From NCBI GenBank assembly GCA_026707745.1, contig JAPOWG010000114.1, positions 1-61,369 on the forward strand: a DNA stretch of 61,369 nucleotides, written 5' to 3'. The stretch is from Chloroflexota bacterium (lineage in GTDB: Bacteria > Chloroflexota > Anaerolineae > Aggregatilineales > Phototrophicaceae). The translations under genes and the position numbers were made by a program. The notes below the pieces were generated by a model, which ran no database searches, was not told the origin of the DNA, and saw nothing but the letters and a program-made list of their open reading frames with translations. Position 1 is the stretch's first letter; each line of letters starts with the position of its first letter. This document shows positions 27,286 to 35,045 of the stretch, piece after piece.

Positions 27286-28173
27286 TCAGGCCCGGCGCGG
27301 AAACTTGCTGAAGTCGGGCTTGCGCCCTTCGAGGAAAGCATTCTTGCCCTCGCTGCCTTCTTCCGTCATATAGAAGAGCATGGTGGCATCACCCGCCAGC
27401 ACCTGCACGCCAGTCTGACCGTCAAGCTCGGCGTTCAAACCGGCTTTGATGAAGCGCAGCGCCAGCGGGCTCTTGCTCAGTATTTCGCGCGACCACTGCA
27501 GCGCTTCCCGTTCCAGCTCCGCCAAAGGCACGACGGTATTGACCATACCCATTTCCAGGGCTTGCTCGGCACTGTATTGACGGCAGAGGAACCAGATCTC
27601 GCGCGCTTTCTTCTGCCCGACATGCGCCGCCAGAAAGGACGAGCCGAAACCGGCGTCAAAGCTGCCGACGATGGGTCCGGTTTGGCCGTAGATCGCGTTA
27701 TCGCTCGAGATGGTCAAATCGCAGCAGACATGCAAGACGTGCCCGCCACCGATAGCAAAGCCCGGTACCACGGCGATAACCGGCTTGGGAATATTGCGGA
27801 TATAACGCTGCAATTGCAGGACGTTTAGCCGCGGCACGCCATCGTCGCCGACATAGCCGGAGTGCCCGCGCACCTTTTGGTCGCCGCCGGCGCAAAATGA
27901 CCAGATGCCATCTTTGCTACTGGGACCGTTGGCCGTGATCCACAAGACGCCGACTTCGCCGTCGTGCCAGGCCTGCAGCACGGCTTCGGTCATTTCGTCG
28001 ATAGTCTTGGGTCGAAAGGCGTTGCGCAGGTTGGGGCGATCGAAGGCGATACGCGCGATACCTTCGGCCTTGTGATAAGTAATATCGTCATAGCGCCTGA
28101 CTTCCTGCCAATCCGCCAGGCGCATCAGATCCGCGGTCTTGATTTTTGCCTGCTCTGCCGCACTTGTTACCAT
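27286..28173 (-). CDS. menB: 1,4-Dihydroxy-2-naphthoyl-CoA synthase
   Basis: 295-residue crotonase-fold enzyme that closes the second ring of the naphthoquinone. FCAGGDQKVRG and AVVPGFAIGGGHVLHVCCDL are the oxyanion-hole segments characteristic of MenB. GPIVGSFDAGFGSSFLA is also diagnostic, and the C-terminus (EGKNAFLEGRKPDFSKFPR) is nearly the MenB consensus. GAGGAG lies seven bases before the ATG. Gaps are 24 bases to menD and 29 bases to menE. Confidence 0.97.
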   Translation of the reverse strand: MVTSAAEQAKIKTADLMRLADWQEVRRYDDITYHKAEGIARIAFDRPNLRNAFRPKTIDEMTEAVLQAWHDGEVGVLWITANGPSSKDGIWSFCAGGDQKVRGHSGYVGDDGVPRLNVLQLQRYIRNIPKPVIAVVPGFAIGGGHVLHVCCDLTISSDNAIYGQTGPIVGSFDAGFGSSFLAAHVGQKKAREIWFLCRQYSAEQALEMGMVNTVVPLAELEREALQWSREILSKSPLALRFIKAGLNAELDGQTGVQVLAGDATMLFYMTEEGSEGKNAFLEGRKPDFSKFPRRA

Positions 28174-28197
28174 CTTATTCTCCTCACTGAATCGTGT

Positions 28198-29964
28198 TCA
28201 ATCGCATGCGTTCATTTCTTCCACCTCGGCGCGTATCGTCGCCATGATCTGCTCCCGTCGCCGTAGGTCGTTCAAAGCATCTGTACGAACCTCGATGAGG
28301 GTCGATCCGCGCCCTGCCACTGCCTCGCTGAAAGCCCGGCGAAATGCCAGGCGGTCATCGGCGCGCCGATAGTCCAAACCATAGAGTTGCGCGGCATGAG
28401 AAAAACCCAAACCATGCGCGGTGATGAAATAATCGCTGAAGGCCGGCTCGAATCGGTGTATCGGCAGCCGATGGAAGATGCCGCCGCCCGCGTTGTTCAA
28501 TACGACGATCGTCACCGGCACACCACAGCGCCTTATCGCCAACAAGCCATTCATGTCGTGATAGAAGGTGATGTCGCCGACGATAGCTGCCAGGGGTCGG
28601 TCCCGATAAGCCGCGCCGATGCCCAAAGCCGACGAGATGTTGCCGTCGATGCCAGAAGCGCCGCGGTTGGCAAAGGCGAGGATCGGTCGCTCGCTCGGCT
28701 TGCCAAATTGATCCAATTGACGCACGGGCAAGCTGTTGCCGGCGAAGATTAGCCCGTCCGCCGGCATCAGGTCAGCCACATCATAGACCACCGCGCCATC
28801 GAAATAATCTCCCGTTTCCATCTCTCTGTCGATGAGTTTCCAGGCGATCTCCTCGGCACGACGTATTCTGTCACGAAAGGCCGTTTCCGTCGTCGGCGGA
28901 TCGTCCGCGCATGGCATTGGCGCGGCCGACAAAGGATCAAAATGAACGAGCTCCGTGATGCCATGACTGTCGTCCGCCCATTCGCCGTCCCGGCTGCAAT
29001 AGATGTGATGCTTCAAATCGGCCTGTGCCACCAGGTCGCCCATCGCCTTGGACAAGGGTGGCGTACCGAAGCGAATCAGCGCTTCGATTGACTTGAATTC
29101 ACAGCCTGCGGCCCCAAGGTAAGTTTCATATGCGCCCAGCGGCTCATAACACTTGTCCGCAGAGAGTCCGATATTCCGCATGTTGGAGGTGTATTCCGCC
29201 AGAATGGGATAGCCGCTGATGCGCGACGCGCGGGCCGCCCAACGTATCAGCGCCCCCGCTTCGGCCGCCGTGCGGCAACTGCCGTGCCCGAAGTATATGA
29301 GGCCCCGCTTCACCCTGGCCTCGCCCCGCATCAGATCGTCAAGCGCGGAGGCGTCGGACCGCTTTTCCCTTACGAAACGCGTTGTTTCGCCGCGGTCGAT
29401 ATTCATGACTTCGGCATCATCGTCACCGGGCTCGAAGGGCTTGCGGAAGGGCAGATTGATATGCACGACACCCCCTCCTGCCGTCTTGACCATCGCTCTG
29501 GCCGCCAGCGTCCGCAGGTTACGCAAGGCGAGCGGCGGAGGTTCCGCTTCTGGCAGCGGCGCGTCGACAAACCAGGCTACGGCGTCGCCGTAGAGCTTGA
29601 CCTGATCGATGGTTTGATTTGCGCCGCTGTGCCGCAGTTCAGGGGGCCGATCCGCGCTTAATACCAGCAGCGGGGTGCGGGATTGCCGCGCCTCGATTAT
29701 CGCCGGGAAAAAGTTGGCCGCCGCCGAGCCCGATGTGCATACCAGAGCCGCGGGTTCATTCGTAGCTGTCGCCAGCCCGAGCGCGAAGAAAGCGGCGCTT
29801 CGCTCATCCAGATGGGAGTAGATGTCGATGGCATCCCTATGCCGCGCGAAGGCCAGAATCAGGGGCGTATGCCGCGATCCGGGCAAAACGCAGACCCGCT
29901 TCAAGCCCGCCGCCACCAGCGCGTCAACAAAGACATTTGCGTACAGTGTGTTCGAATTTTGCAT
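28198..29964 (-). CDS. menD: SEPHCHC synthase
   Basis: 588 residues, a thiamine-diphosphate enzyme that joins isochorismate and 2-oxoglutarate. The N-terminal Pyr domain has the pattern VCVLPGSRHTPL, HLDERSAAFFALGLA with the TPP-activating Glu, and CTSGSAAANFFPAI. The C-terminal PP domain has GDITFYHDMNGLL and VVLNNAGGGIFHRLP. The start ATG is 18 bases from the left arm of the GxxExxY module, which separates it from menF. Confidence 0.95.
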   Translation of the reverse strand: MQNSNTLYANVFVDALVAAGLKRVCVLPGSRHTPLILAFARHRDAIDIYSHLDERSAAFFALGLATATNEPAALVCTSGSAAANFFPAIIEARQSRTPLLVLSADRPPELRHSGANQTIDQVKLYGDAVAWFVDAPLPEAEPPPLALRNLRTLAARAMVKTAGGGVVHINLPFRKPFEPGDDDAEVMNIDRGETTRFVREKRSDASALDDLMRGEARVKRGLIYFGHGSCRTAAEAGALIRWAARASRISGYPILAEYTSNMRNIGLSADKCYEPLGAYETYLGAAGCEFKSIEALIRFGTPPLSKAMGDLVAQADLKHHIYCSRDGEWADDSHGITELVHFDPLSAAPMPCADDPPTTETAFRDRIRRAEEIAWKLIDREMETGDYFDGAVVYDVADLMPADGLIFAGNSLPVRQLDQFGKPSERPILAFANRGASGIDGNISSALGIGAAYRDRPLAAIVGDITFYHDMNGLLAIRRCGVPVTIVVLNNAGGGIFHRLPIHRFEPAFSDYFITAHGLGFSHAAQLYGLDYRRADDRLAFRRAFSEAVAGRGSTLIEVRTDALNDLRRREQIMATIRAEVEEMNACD

Positions 29965-29980
29965 TTCTACTCGCTTACAG

Positions 29981-30015
29981 GTTAACCACCGAGGGCACCG
30001 AGAACACCGAGAAAA
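29981..30015 (-). repeat. Repeat A, left inverted arm of the GxxExxY module
   Basis: GTTAACCACCGAGG, GCACCGAG and AACACCGAGAA follow each other, giving three near-copies of an eight-base CACCGAGR unit. It lacks the 24-base block (GTCGCGTAGACACTGACCGG and on) found in the right arm. It starts 17 bases from the menD start codon. Confidence 0.7.
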
Positions 30016-30017
30016 GA

Positions 30018-30407
30018 CTATACACTGATGCGTCTGACTCCTTTCTTCAGTGTCAGAACATTAAAGTTGATGAGCAATCCTGTCTTCACGTTTGCGAGTT
30101 TGAGGTATGCGATCAACTGTGCTTCGTGTATCGGCCTTAGTTCCTTAACCGGCTCTAGCTCAACCACTACTCTGTCTTCGACCATCAGGTCTACAAACTG
30201 ATCGCCGACAATCTGGCCCTTGTACTTAGCCGCAATCGGCTGTTGCTGCACGTATCGAGTGTTTCGCTTGGTCAGTTCTACACAGAGCGCGTTTTCATAG
30301 ATACGTTCCAAAAGTCCTGGTCCCATTTCCTTATGTACTTCAATAGCGGCCCCAATGATGTCATGTGCCAGTCAGTCCTTCTCGTATGTTCCAAGCTGTT
30401 GTGTCAT
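30018..30407 (-). pseudogene. GxxExxY-family protein gene with an in-frame TGA
   Basis: The readable part from residue MGPGLLERIYENALCVELTK to the stop (102 codons) matches the GxxExxY family: QFVDLMVEDRVVVELEPVKE, HEAQLIAYLKL, TGLLINFNV. These short proteins carry a PD-(D/E)XK nuclease-like core (D...ExK-type residues); their function is not established. Reading upstream in frame gives DIIGAAIEVHKE, the normal family N-terminus, then a TGA at 30372-30374, then eleven more codons back to an ATG at 30407. AAGGAAG sits six bases before that ATG. The intact gene would be 129 codons, the usual length, so the TGA looks like a recent nonsense mutation. Confidence 0.8.
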
Positions 30408-30422
30408 TATCTTCCTTGCCTG

Positions 30423-30480
30423 TTCTCGGTGCTGCCGGTCAGTGTCTACGCGACCCTCGGTGTCCTCGGTGGTTAGATTT
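30423..30480 (+). repeat. Repeat A, right arm of the GxxExxY module (58 bases)
   Basis: TTCTCGGTGCTGCCGGTCAG, TGTCTACGCGACCCTCGG and TGTCCTCGGTGGTTAGATTT. It is 53/58 identical to the solo copy at 3613-3670 and lies directly upstream of the GxxExxY ribosome-binding site, 14 bases from the menF stop. Confidence 0.8.
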
Positions 30481-30493
30481 TGTGTCTTTGTGC

Positions 30494-31864
30494 TTAGCTT
30501 CCATGCGCGTCCAGCATGGGACGGAATTTGAGGGCTGTTTCTTCCCATTCGGCTTCGGGATGGCTTTCCGCCACGATACCCGCGCCAGCGTAAATCCACA
30601 CGCGGGATTCCTGAGCAACAGCCGAGCGGATCGCCACGGTGAACTGTCCGTCGAGGTTGGCGTCGATCCAGCCCACCGGCGCGCCATACCAACCTCGCGG
30701 GATCGGTTCCAGATCGCGGATGAGACGCATAGCGCGTTTCCTTGGGTCGCCGCCCAGAGCCGGTGTCGGATGCAGGGCTTCCACCAGCGCCAAGATACCG
30801 GTTTCCCGTTTGAGTCGGCCGTGGATCGGCGAATGAAGATGCTGGATATTCTTCAGCTTGAGCAAGCCTGGCGGCGCGATCTCCAGCGACTCGGTCAAGG
30901 GCAGCAGGCGATCGCGAATTCTGTCCACAACGATTCTGTGCTCTTGCCGGTTTTTGTGGCTGCGCAGCAATTCCCTGCTCAAGCGCATGTCATCTTCACG
31001 GCCGCTTCCGCGGCCGATGCTGCCCGCCAAACCCATAGTTTCGATGACTTTGCCCCGTACACTCGCCAGCAGTTCGGGAGACGCGCCGTAAAAGGCAAAG
31101 CGCGGTCGAGGCTCGAACAAGAAGCGGTAACAGTCGGCGTAATTCCCGGCCAGATGACTGAGAATCGGCATCAGGCGCGGGCGCGCTTCAAAGCGCAATT
31201 CTGCCGCGCGCGCAAGCACAACTTTGTTCAATTCGCCAGCGTGTATGAGGTCGGTTGCCTGGCAGATCATCCCCTGCCACATATCAAAGTTCATCGGGTA
31301 GTGGACGCTTTGCAAAGGCGACTGCCGATTGATTGACAGACGTCTACCTTCGCCCTGCAATTGGCTGATCTTCTCCCGTAAGGCGATTTGCAAGTCGCTT
31401 GTTAGCGCTTCGGGATCTTCCTCGGGGGGAATCTGCGCATTGATAGTCAGCCAGGTTTCGCCGTCGATGCTGACCAGTTGATAATGGGGCAAGACAAAAT
31501 GCGCCGGCGCATAAATCGACCAGGTGTTGTCCGGTGTGAAATCGCCCCGAAACGAAAAGCCGCCATAGAGGCGCGGGCCTGTCCAGGGCGGGTCGCCACC
31601 GACGATGTGCGCCTTGGCATAAAGTTCGCGCGCGTCTCGCGCTATCTTGCGGAAACGTTCGCCCCCCCAGGCCATCAACTCGACAGCTGTGCCGGCGCCT
31701 GCAAAGGCGAGGCGATTGTTCCGGTTCTCCCAGTAACTGCGCGGCTGACCCTCCGCAGCCCCCAGGAAGTCTTGAAAACGGATACCCTTGCAAGGCAAGC
31801 TGCAACTGAGCAGGCGTCCATAACGCCGGTTGAGCGGGTCCGCGCGGAACGCGGTGGATGCCAT
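30494..31864 (-). CDS. menF: Isochorismate synthase
   Basis: 456-residue chorismate-utilising enzyme that isomerises chorismate to isochorismate, the first committed menaquinone step. The C-terminal catalytic domain shows GELNKVVLARA, YGASPELLASVRG, ETMGLAGSIGRG, LHPTPALGGDP and YAGAGIVAESHPEAEWEE (Mg- and substrate-binding Glu residues). AGGAG precedes the ATG. It is 51 bases downstream of the TetR gene on the same strand, so both are probably co-transcribed. Confidence 0.95.
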   Translation of the reverse strand: MASTAFRADPLNRRYGRLLSCSLPCKGIRFQDFLGAAEGQPRSYWENRNNRLAFAGAGTAVELMAWGGERFRKIARDARELYAKAHIVGGDPPWTGPRLYGGFSFRGDFTPDNTWSIYAPAHFVLPHYQLVSIDGETWLTINAQIPPEEDPEALTSDLQIALREKISQLQGEGRRLSINRQSPLQSVHYPMNFDMWQGMICQATDLIHAGELNKVVLARAAELRFEARPRLMPILSHLAGNYADCYRFLFEPRPRFAFYGASPELLASVRGKVIETMGLAGSIGRGSGREDDMRLSRELLRSHKNRQEHRIVVDRIRDRLLPLTESLEIAPPGLLKLKNIQHLHSPIHGRLKRETGILALVEALHPTPALGGDPRKRAMRLIRDLEPIPRGWYGAPVGWIDANLDGQFTVAIRSAVAQESRVWIYAGAGIVAESHPEAEWEETALKFRPMLDAHGS

Positions 31865-31915
31865 GCTTTACTCCTGTCTATGCAAACCGCGTCGCTCGTG
31901 CGCCGACAAGGCTTG

Positions 31916-32560
31916 CTATTTTGCGTGAGCGCGACATTCCTGTGACCTTTTCGCCGGTTGCGCGCCGAGCGGCTGGTAGCCGACGCTCTTCAGCAGCAAC
32001 GGCAACAAGGCATCCATGATTTCCTCCTTGCTCGGCTCGCCAGTGTAAACCCACTGAATCACGACGCTGTGAATGGCGCCCATCCAGGCATGCGCCACAA
32101 TTGCCGTATCGACGGGCGCAATGGAACCATCGGCGACCGCTTCGTCGAGATAGATCTTAATGAGCTGGGCGAAGCGATCGTTCACTTCCATGCGCTTGCG
32201 TTCAAAAACAGTGCCCAGCCCCACTGCTTGAACGAGCAGCAGCTTGGCCGGACGACGGTATTTGCCGAAAGTCTCTAACACTGCTTCGAGGGCAACCTGA
32301 ACGCGGCGGATCCCCTGTGTTTCCTGCGCGATCGCTTCTTTGGCACGGCGCTCGATCAAGTCGGCGAACTGATCAACAAGCGCGATGAAAAGCTTCTCCT
32401 TGTTCGGGAAATGAAAATAGATCGAGCCTTTGCTGATGCCCCCTTCGGCGACGATCTCGTCCAGCTTGGTATCGTGGAAGCCCTTGGCGCTGAAGATATT
32501 CATCGCGGCATCGAGGATACGTTCGCGGGTGGAACGGGTATCGCTGGCTGGCTCACTCAT
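31916..32560 (-). CDS. TetR/AcrR-family transcriptional regulator
   Basis: 214 residues from the ATG at 32560, with GAGGCGG just upstream; the longer frame to 32647 runs through its promoter and is rejected. The N-terminal helix-turn-helix is classical: TRERILDAAMNIFSAKGFHD, TKLDEIVAEGGISKGSIYFH, FPNKEKLF. The C-terminal ligand-binding domain is all helical. It is the first gene before menF-D-B-E-H, so it may control menaquinone synthesis and itself through the palindrome at 32573-32588. The ligand is unknown. Confidence 0.92.
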   Translation of the reverse strand: MSEPASDTRSTRERILDAAMNIFSAKGFHDTKLDEIVAEGGISKGSIYFHFPNKEKLFIALVDQFADLIERRAKEAIAQETQGIRRVQVALEAVLETFGKYRRPAKLLLVQAVGLGTVFERKRMEVNDRFAQLIKIYLDEAVADGSIAPVDTAIVAHAWMGAIHSVVIQWVYTGEPSKEEIMDALLPLLLKSVGYQPLGAQPAKRSQECRAHAK

Positions 32561-32572
32561 ACCGCCTCGCAA

Positions 32573-32588
32573 TACTGACTGGTCAGTA
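32573..32588. promoter_or_regulatory. Palindromic operator of the TetR gene
   Basis: TACTGAC and GTCAGTA arms flank a two-base centre. The palindrome lies between the -10 box and the ribosome-binding site of the TetR gene, covering the expected transcription start. Size and symmetry fit a TetR dimer site, so autoregulation is likely. Confidence 0.65.
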
Positions 32589-32593
32589 CTGTA

Positions 32594-32623
32594 ATTATAG
32601 CACATTTTTTGGATCGCAGCGAA
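32594..32623 (-). promoter_or_regulatory. Promoter of the TetR-men operon
   Basis: On the minus strand a perfect TATAAT (32594-32599) is preceded after 18 bases by TTCGCT (32618-32623), a weak -35. The start site would be near 32587, inside the operator palindrome. Confidence 0.55.
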
Positions 32624-32732
32624 GGAAAAGCCAACGCGCGGGTTCATATCATGTCAACAGCGGAAGACACAGGAGAATAGAGCGCGCCTCGGCAACGCCA
32701 ATACGTCTATCCGTCCAAACGAAGGTGACCGC

Positions 32733-33155
32733 TTATTCTGAAGCCATCCCGTGCGCGATACTGCCGACCAACGCGCCGATTCCCAAGGCCAAGGCGGCGC
32801 TGTTGTCGAAAAAGTGCTTGATGATGGCGACAATGATATTGTCGCCTTCCGCCGGCGCGACCGGAGCAATGCCCTGCACAATGGAAATGATTACAGCGCC
32901 GATAATGCCGACAACGACCGCGGAGATGACACGGGCTGGCAGCGCATTGCCTTGGTCGCCTTCCAGCAGCTTCTTCGATATCCGTACTCCCGCATTCATG
33001 CCACTGCCGTAGACCGTAGCCATGACTAATCCGAAGAGCAGATCGTTGCGCGCCAGCAATCCATAGACGATGCAAATGACGATGCCAGCCGCCGTTGCAA
33101 TGCCATGCCGATTATCTTTTATTTCCTGGTGTTGGTTTGTAGTTTCTTCACTCAT
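32733..33155 (-). CDS. Small multi-pass membrane protein A (unknown function)
   Basis: 140 residues from the ATG at 33155, with GGGAGAA seven bases upstream. After a polar N-terminus there are about four glycine-rich membrane helices: GIATAAGIVICIVYGLLAR, DLLFGLVMATVYGSGMNAGV, VISAVVVGIIGAVIISIVQG and ALALGIGALVGSIAHG. It shares the RNDLLFGLVM-type motif and helix layout with the protein at 33887-34321 (RDDLLFGIVM), so the two are paralogues. I do not recognise a family. Confidence 0.7.
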   Translation of the reverse strand: MSEETTNQHQEIKDNRHGIATAAGIVICIVYGLLARNDLLFGLVMATVYGSGMNAGVRISKKLLEGDQGNALPARVISAVVVGIIGAVIISIVQGIAPVAPAEGDNIIVAIIKHFFDNSAALALGIGALVGSIAHGMASE

Positions 33156-33477
33156 ATTGTTTCTCCCAAAAGGCGCTACCCGACTCTTTTGCATCTGATG
33201 TGTCAACATATTGATTATATTCGATTTCAAGGAATGGTTCTAAACTTGCGGTAAAATCTGTAATGTATCCTATACGATTGAAATTCAAATTTGCCAATTT
33301 CTGTATTACAACGAAGACACGAAGGACGCAAGGAAAAAGATGTATTGGCGCACGATTCTCGGTGTTCTCGGTGCTAAGATTTCTCAGGCGATTTTGATAC
33401 ACTACCGGCGACGGTTCCGGATCCTGCGAAGTAGAGGGCGCCGCTACAGTGGATCCGCCAATGAATGAGAGGCAAAA
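33156..33477. other. Intergenic region with repeat A fragments
   Basis: This 322-base gap between divergent genes is AT-richer than its surroundings. It contains ACGAAGACACGAAGGACGC at 33310-33330 and TTCTCGGTGTTCTCGGTGCT at 33356-33375, both repeat A-like. No gene is recognised. Confidence 0.5.
33356..33383 (+). repeat. Dispersed repeat A fragment
   Basis: TTCTCGGTGTTCTCGGTGCT followed by AAGATTTC: two CTCGGTG units and an altered outer end (GCTAAG instead of GGTTAA). Confidence 0.5.
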
Positions 33478-33864
33478 ATGGACCAATTCATGCAGATGGC
33501 AATCGAAGAAGCGCAAGCCACCAAAGACGAAGGCGGCAGCCCGTTCGGCGCGGTCTTGGTACGCGCGGGCGAGGTGATCGGCCGTGGGCGCAATTTGATG
33601 GTCCAGAACAACGATCCGCTCAGCCACGGCGAAATGGAAGCGATCAAGGCGGCCGGCTTGCAGGAGAGCTACGCCGATACCGTCCTCTACACCACCGCCT
33701 TCCCGTGCCTGATGTGCGCCGGGGCGATCGTGCGCTACCGGATTCCTACAGTCATCATCGGCGCCAGTTGGGAGCATAACGCGCCATCGCGCGATTTCAT
33801 GGAATTGCATGGGATCAATTTGCTCGAATGGCGGCTGCCAGAATGTTATCAGTTAGTCGAATGA
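33478..33864 (+). CDS. Cytosine/nucleoside deaminase-like protein (CDA superfamily)
   Basis: 128 residues. The zinc site is complete: HGE in PLSHGEMEAIKAAG (His ligand, catalytic Glu) and PCLMC in TTAFPCLMCAGAIVRY. The RIPTVIIG and late CYQLVE regions resemble yeast-type cytosine deaminase (FCY1) more than tRNA adenosine deaminases. It would hydrolytically deaminate a free base or nucleoside in the cytoplasm. Guanine or other bases remain possible. It sits between two related membrane proteins on the opposite strand. Confidence 0.85.
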   Translation: MDQFMQMAIEEAQATKDEGGSPFGAVLVRAGEVIGRGRNLMVQNNDPLSHGEMEAIKAAGLQESYADTVLYTTAFPCLMCAGAIVRYRIPTVIIGASWEHNAPSRDFMELHGINLLEWRLPECYQLVE

Positions 33865-33886
33865 TTCAGGATTATCGCTCGACTAC

Positions 33887-34321
33887 TCACCCTTGTGATT
33901 TGTCTTTCTTGCCAAAGACAGCGTTCAAGCCAGCGCCCACCGCAACGCCGATGCCGATGGTTATGCCCCAAGCAAGGCTCGAAGCCTGATCCAGGGCAAT
34001 GCTCAAAATCCCCTTAACGAATTCATTGACGCTATCCAGTATCCCTCCAATGGCTGTCGTTAAGATCGCGGTGACGATGCCGATGACGATGGCCAATACG
34101 ATAGCCACGGTCAAGGTACTGCTTTCATTATTGCTACGGCTTATGTACATCCGAGAGCCGATAGCGCCTACAACAACTCCAAGTCCCAGAAAAAAGCCCA
34201 TCACAATGCCAAAGAGCAAATCATCCCGTCCCAACCCAATCACTATACCAATCAGGACGCCAACTCCAGTCACAAGCCCCGTTCTTTCGTACCAATTTTT
34301 GCCGGTTGCTCGCCTGCTCAT
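33887..34321 (-). CDS. Small multi-pass membrane protein B (unknown function, paralogue of protein A)
   Basis: 144 residues with GGAGG seven bases before the ATG. Helices: LVTGVGVLIGIVIGLG, DLLFGIVMGFFLGLGVVVGA, LTVAIVLAIVIGIVTAILTT and LAWGITIGIGVAVGAGLNAV. The motif RDDLLFGIVM and the glycine-rich helices match protein A at 32733-33155. It is convergent with the deaminase gene, 22 bases away. Function unknown. Confidence 0.7.
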   Translation of the reverse strand: MSRRATGKNWYERTGLVTGVGVLIGIVIGLGRDDLLFGIVMGFFLGLGVVVGAIGSRMYISRSNNESSTLTVAIVLAIVIGIVTAILTTAIGGILDSVNEFVKGILSIALDQASSLAWGITIGIGVAVGAGLNAVFGKKDKSQG

Positions 34322-34428
34322 GTTTCGCCTCCAAACAATTTCACTGGCTTACGCACACAAAAGAACTCTTCAATTCATTGTACTGGATAAAGAAGGCGTT
34401 TTCCGAAATTGGCGAACAAGCGGGGGTG

Positions 34429-35034
34429 TTAGTCTTCAACCATAATTTCTGCATAAGCATGCCGAAACGCCAATTCCGTATTCAATGCCAGCGCGTCGTT
34501 GAATTTGTTCCAAGCTGAACAAAGCGCGAAGCGCATCGTCATGTCAACAATTTGACGATCGTCAAAGTGCTTCCGCAACTCGGCGAAGGTATCGTCGGCG
34601 ATTTTCTGCGGCTCGCGCGTCATCTGCTCGGCATAACGAATCACCAGCCATTCTTGCTCCGACCACAGGTCGCGCGATTCGCTCCAGGTACCTTGCTGGA
34701 TAAGCCACAACTGCTCGCGATTTAATCCCGACGCGCGCGCCAGCGGCGCATGATGTTGCAGACAATAGTCGCAGGCATTGACGCGCGAGCAGATCAGGAC
34801 ACCCAGTTCCATCAGCTTGCGCTCGACTGATGGAGAGGCGGCAAAGGCCTCATAGACGCCGATCAGCGCTTGCAAGAGCGCTGGATGATGCGCCAGCGCG
34901 CGAATCTGATTGCCGAAGAGCGTGGGGCCCGGCAATCGCCCGTCTTGCATGGCGCTGTCGGCACGGTCATAAATCGCCGCCAGTTCGGCTGGGGCTTCAT
35001 TCTTTTCGATCATTCGAACGCGATTTATATACAT
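34429..35034 (-). CDS. Carboxymuconolactone decarboxylase / AhpD-family peroxidase-like protein
   Basis: 201 residues. The helical AhpD-like domain carries the redox motif CDYCLQHH (CxxCxxxH) at about residues 92-99, which in AhpD and peroxidase-related proteins forms the active thiol site. SVERKLMELGVLICSRVNA precedes it. It could reduce peroxides, but the partner is not visible. It lies 11 bases downstream of the asparaginase-like gene and may be co-transcribed. Confidence 0.87.
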   Translation of the reverse strand: MYINRVRMIEKNEAPAELAAIYDRADSAMQDGRLPGPTLFGNQIRALAHHPALLQALIGVYEAFAASPSVERKLMELGVLICSRVNACDYCLQHHAPLARASGLNREQLWLIQQGTWSESRDLWSEQEWLVIRYAEQMTREPQKIADDTFAELRKHFDDRQIVDMTMRFALCSAWNKFNDALALNTELAFRHAYAEIMVED

Positions 35035-35045
35035 TGCAATCCTAT

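Larger units (their letters stand above)
29965..30493. mobile_element. GxxExxY module inserted between menF and menD, bounded by inverted repeat A arms
   Basis: The 529-base gap is filled by a unit with inverted ends. The left arm at 29981-30015 reads GTTAACCACCGAGGGCACCG, then AGAACACCGAGAA. The right arm at 30423-30480 ends CTCGGTGTCCTCGGTGGTTA. The outer 19 bases of the two arms match in inverted orientation with one or two differences, and both have CACCGAGAA at the inner edge. Between them lies the broken GxxExxY gene. The other men gaps are 24-29 bases or overlaps, so this looks like an insertion. No transposase is present; the mobility mechanism is unknown. Confidence 0.55.

Noticed and set aside
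30372..30374. TGA as selenocysteine or a recoded tryptophan codon
   Set aside because: No SECIS-like hairpin is apparent, the position is not a catalytic residue, and other genes here use TGA as a normal stop.
30372..30692. Minus-strand frame containing repeat translation TTEDTEGRVDTDRQHREQ
   Set aside because: This is the familiar spurious translation of CACCGAG-type repeats; only its last codons belong to the GxxExxY gene.
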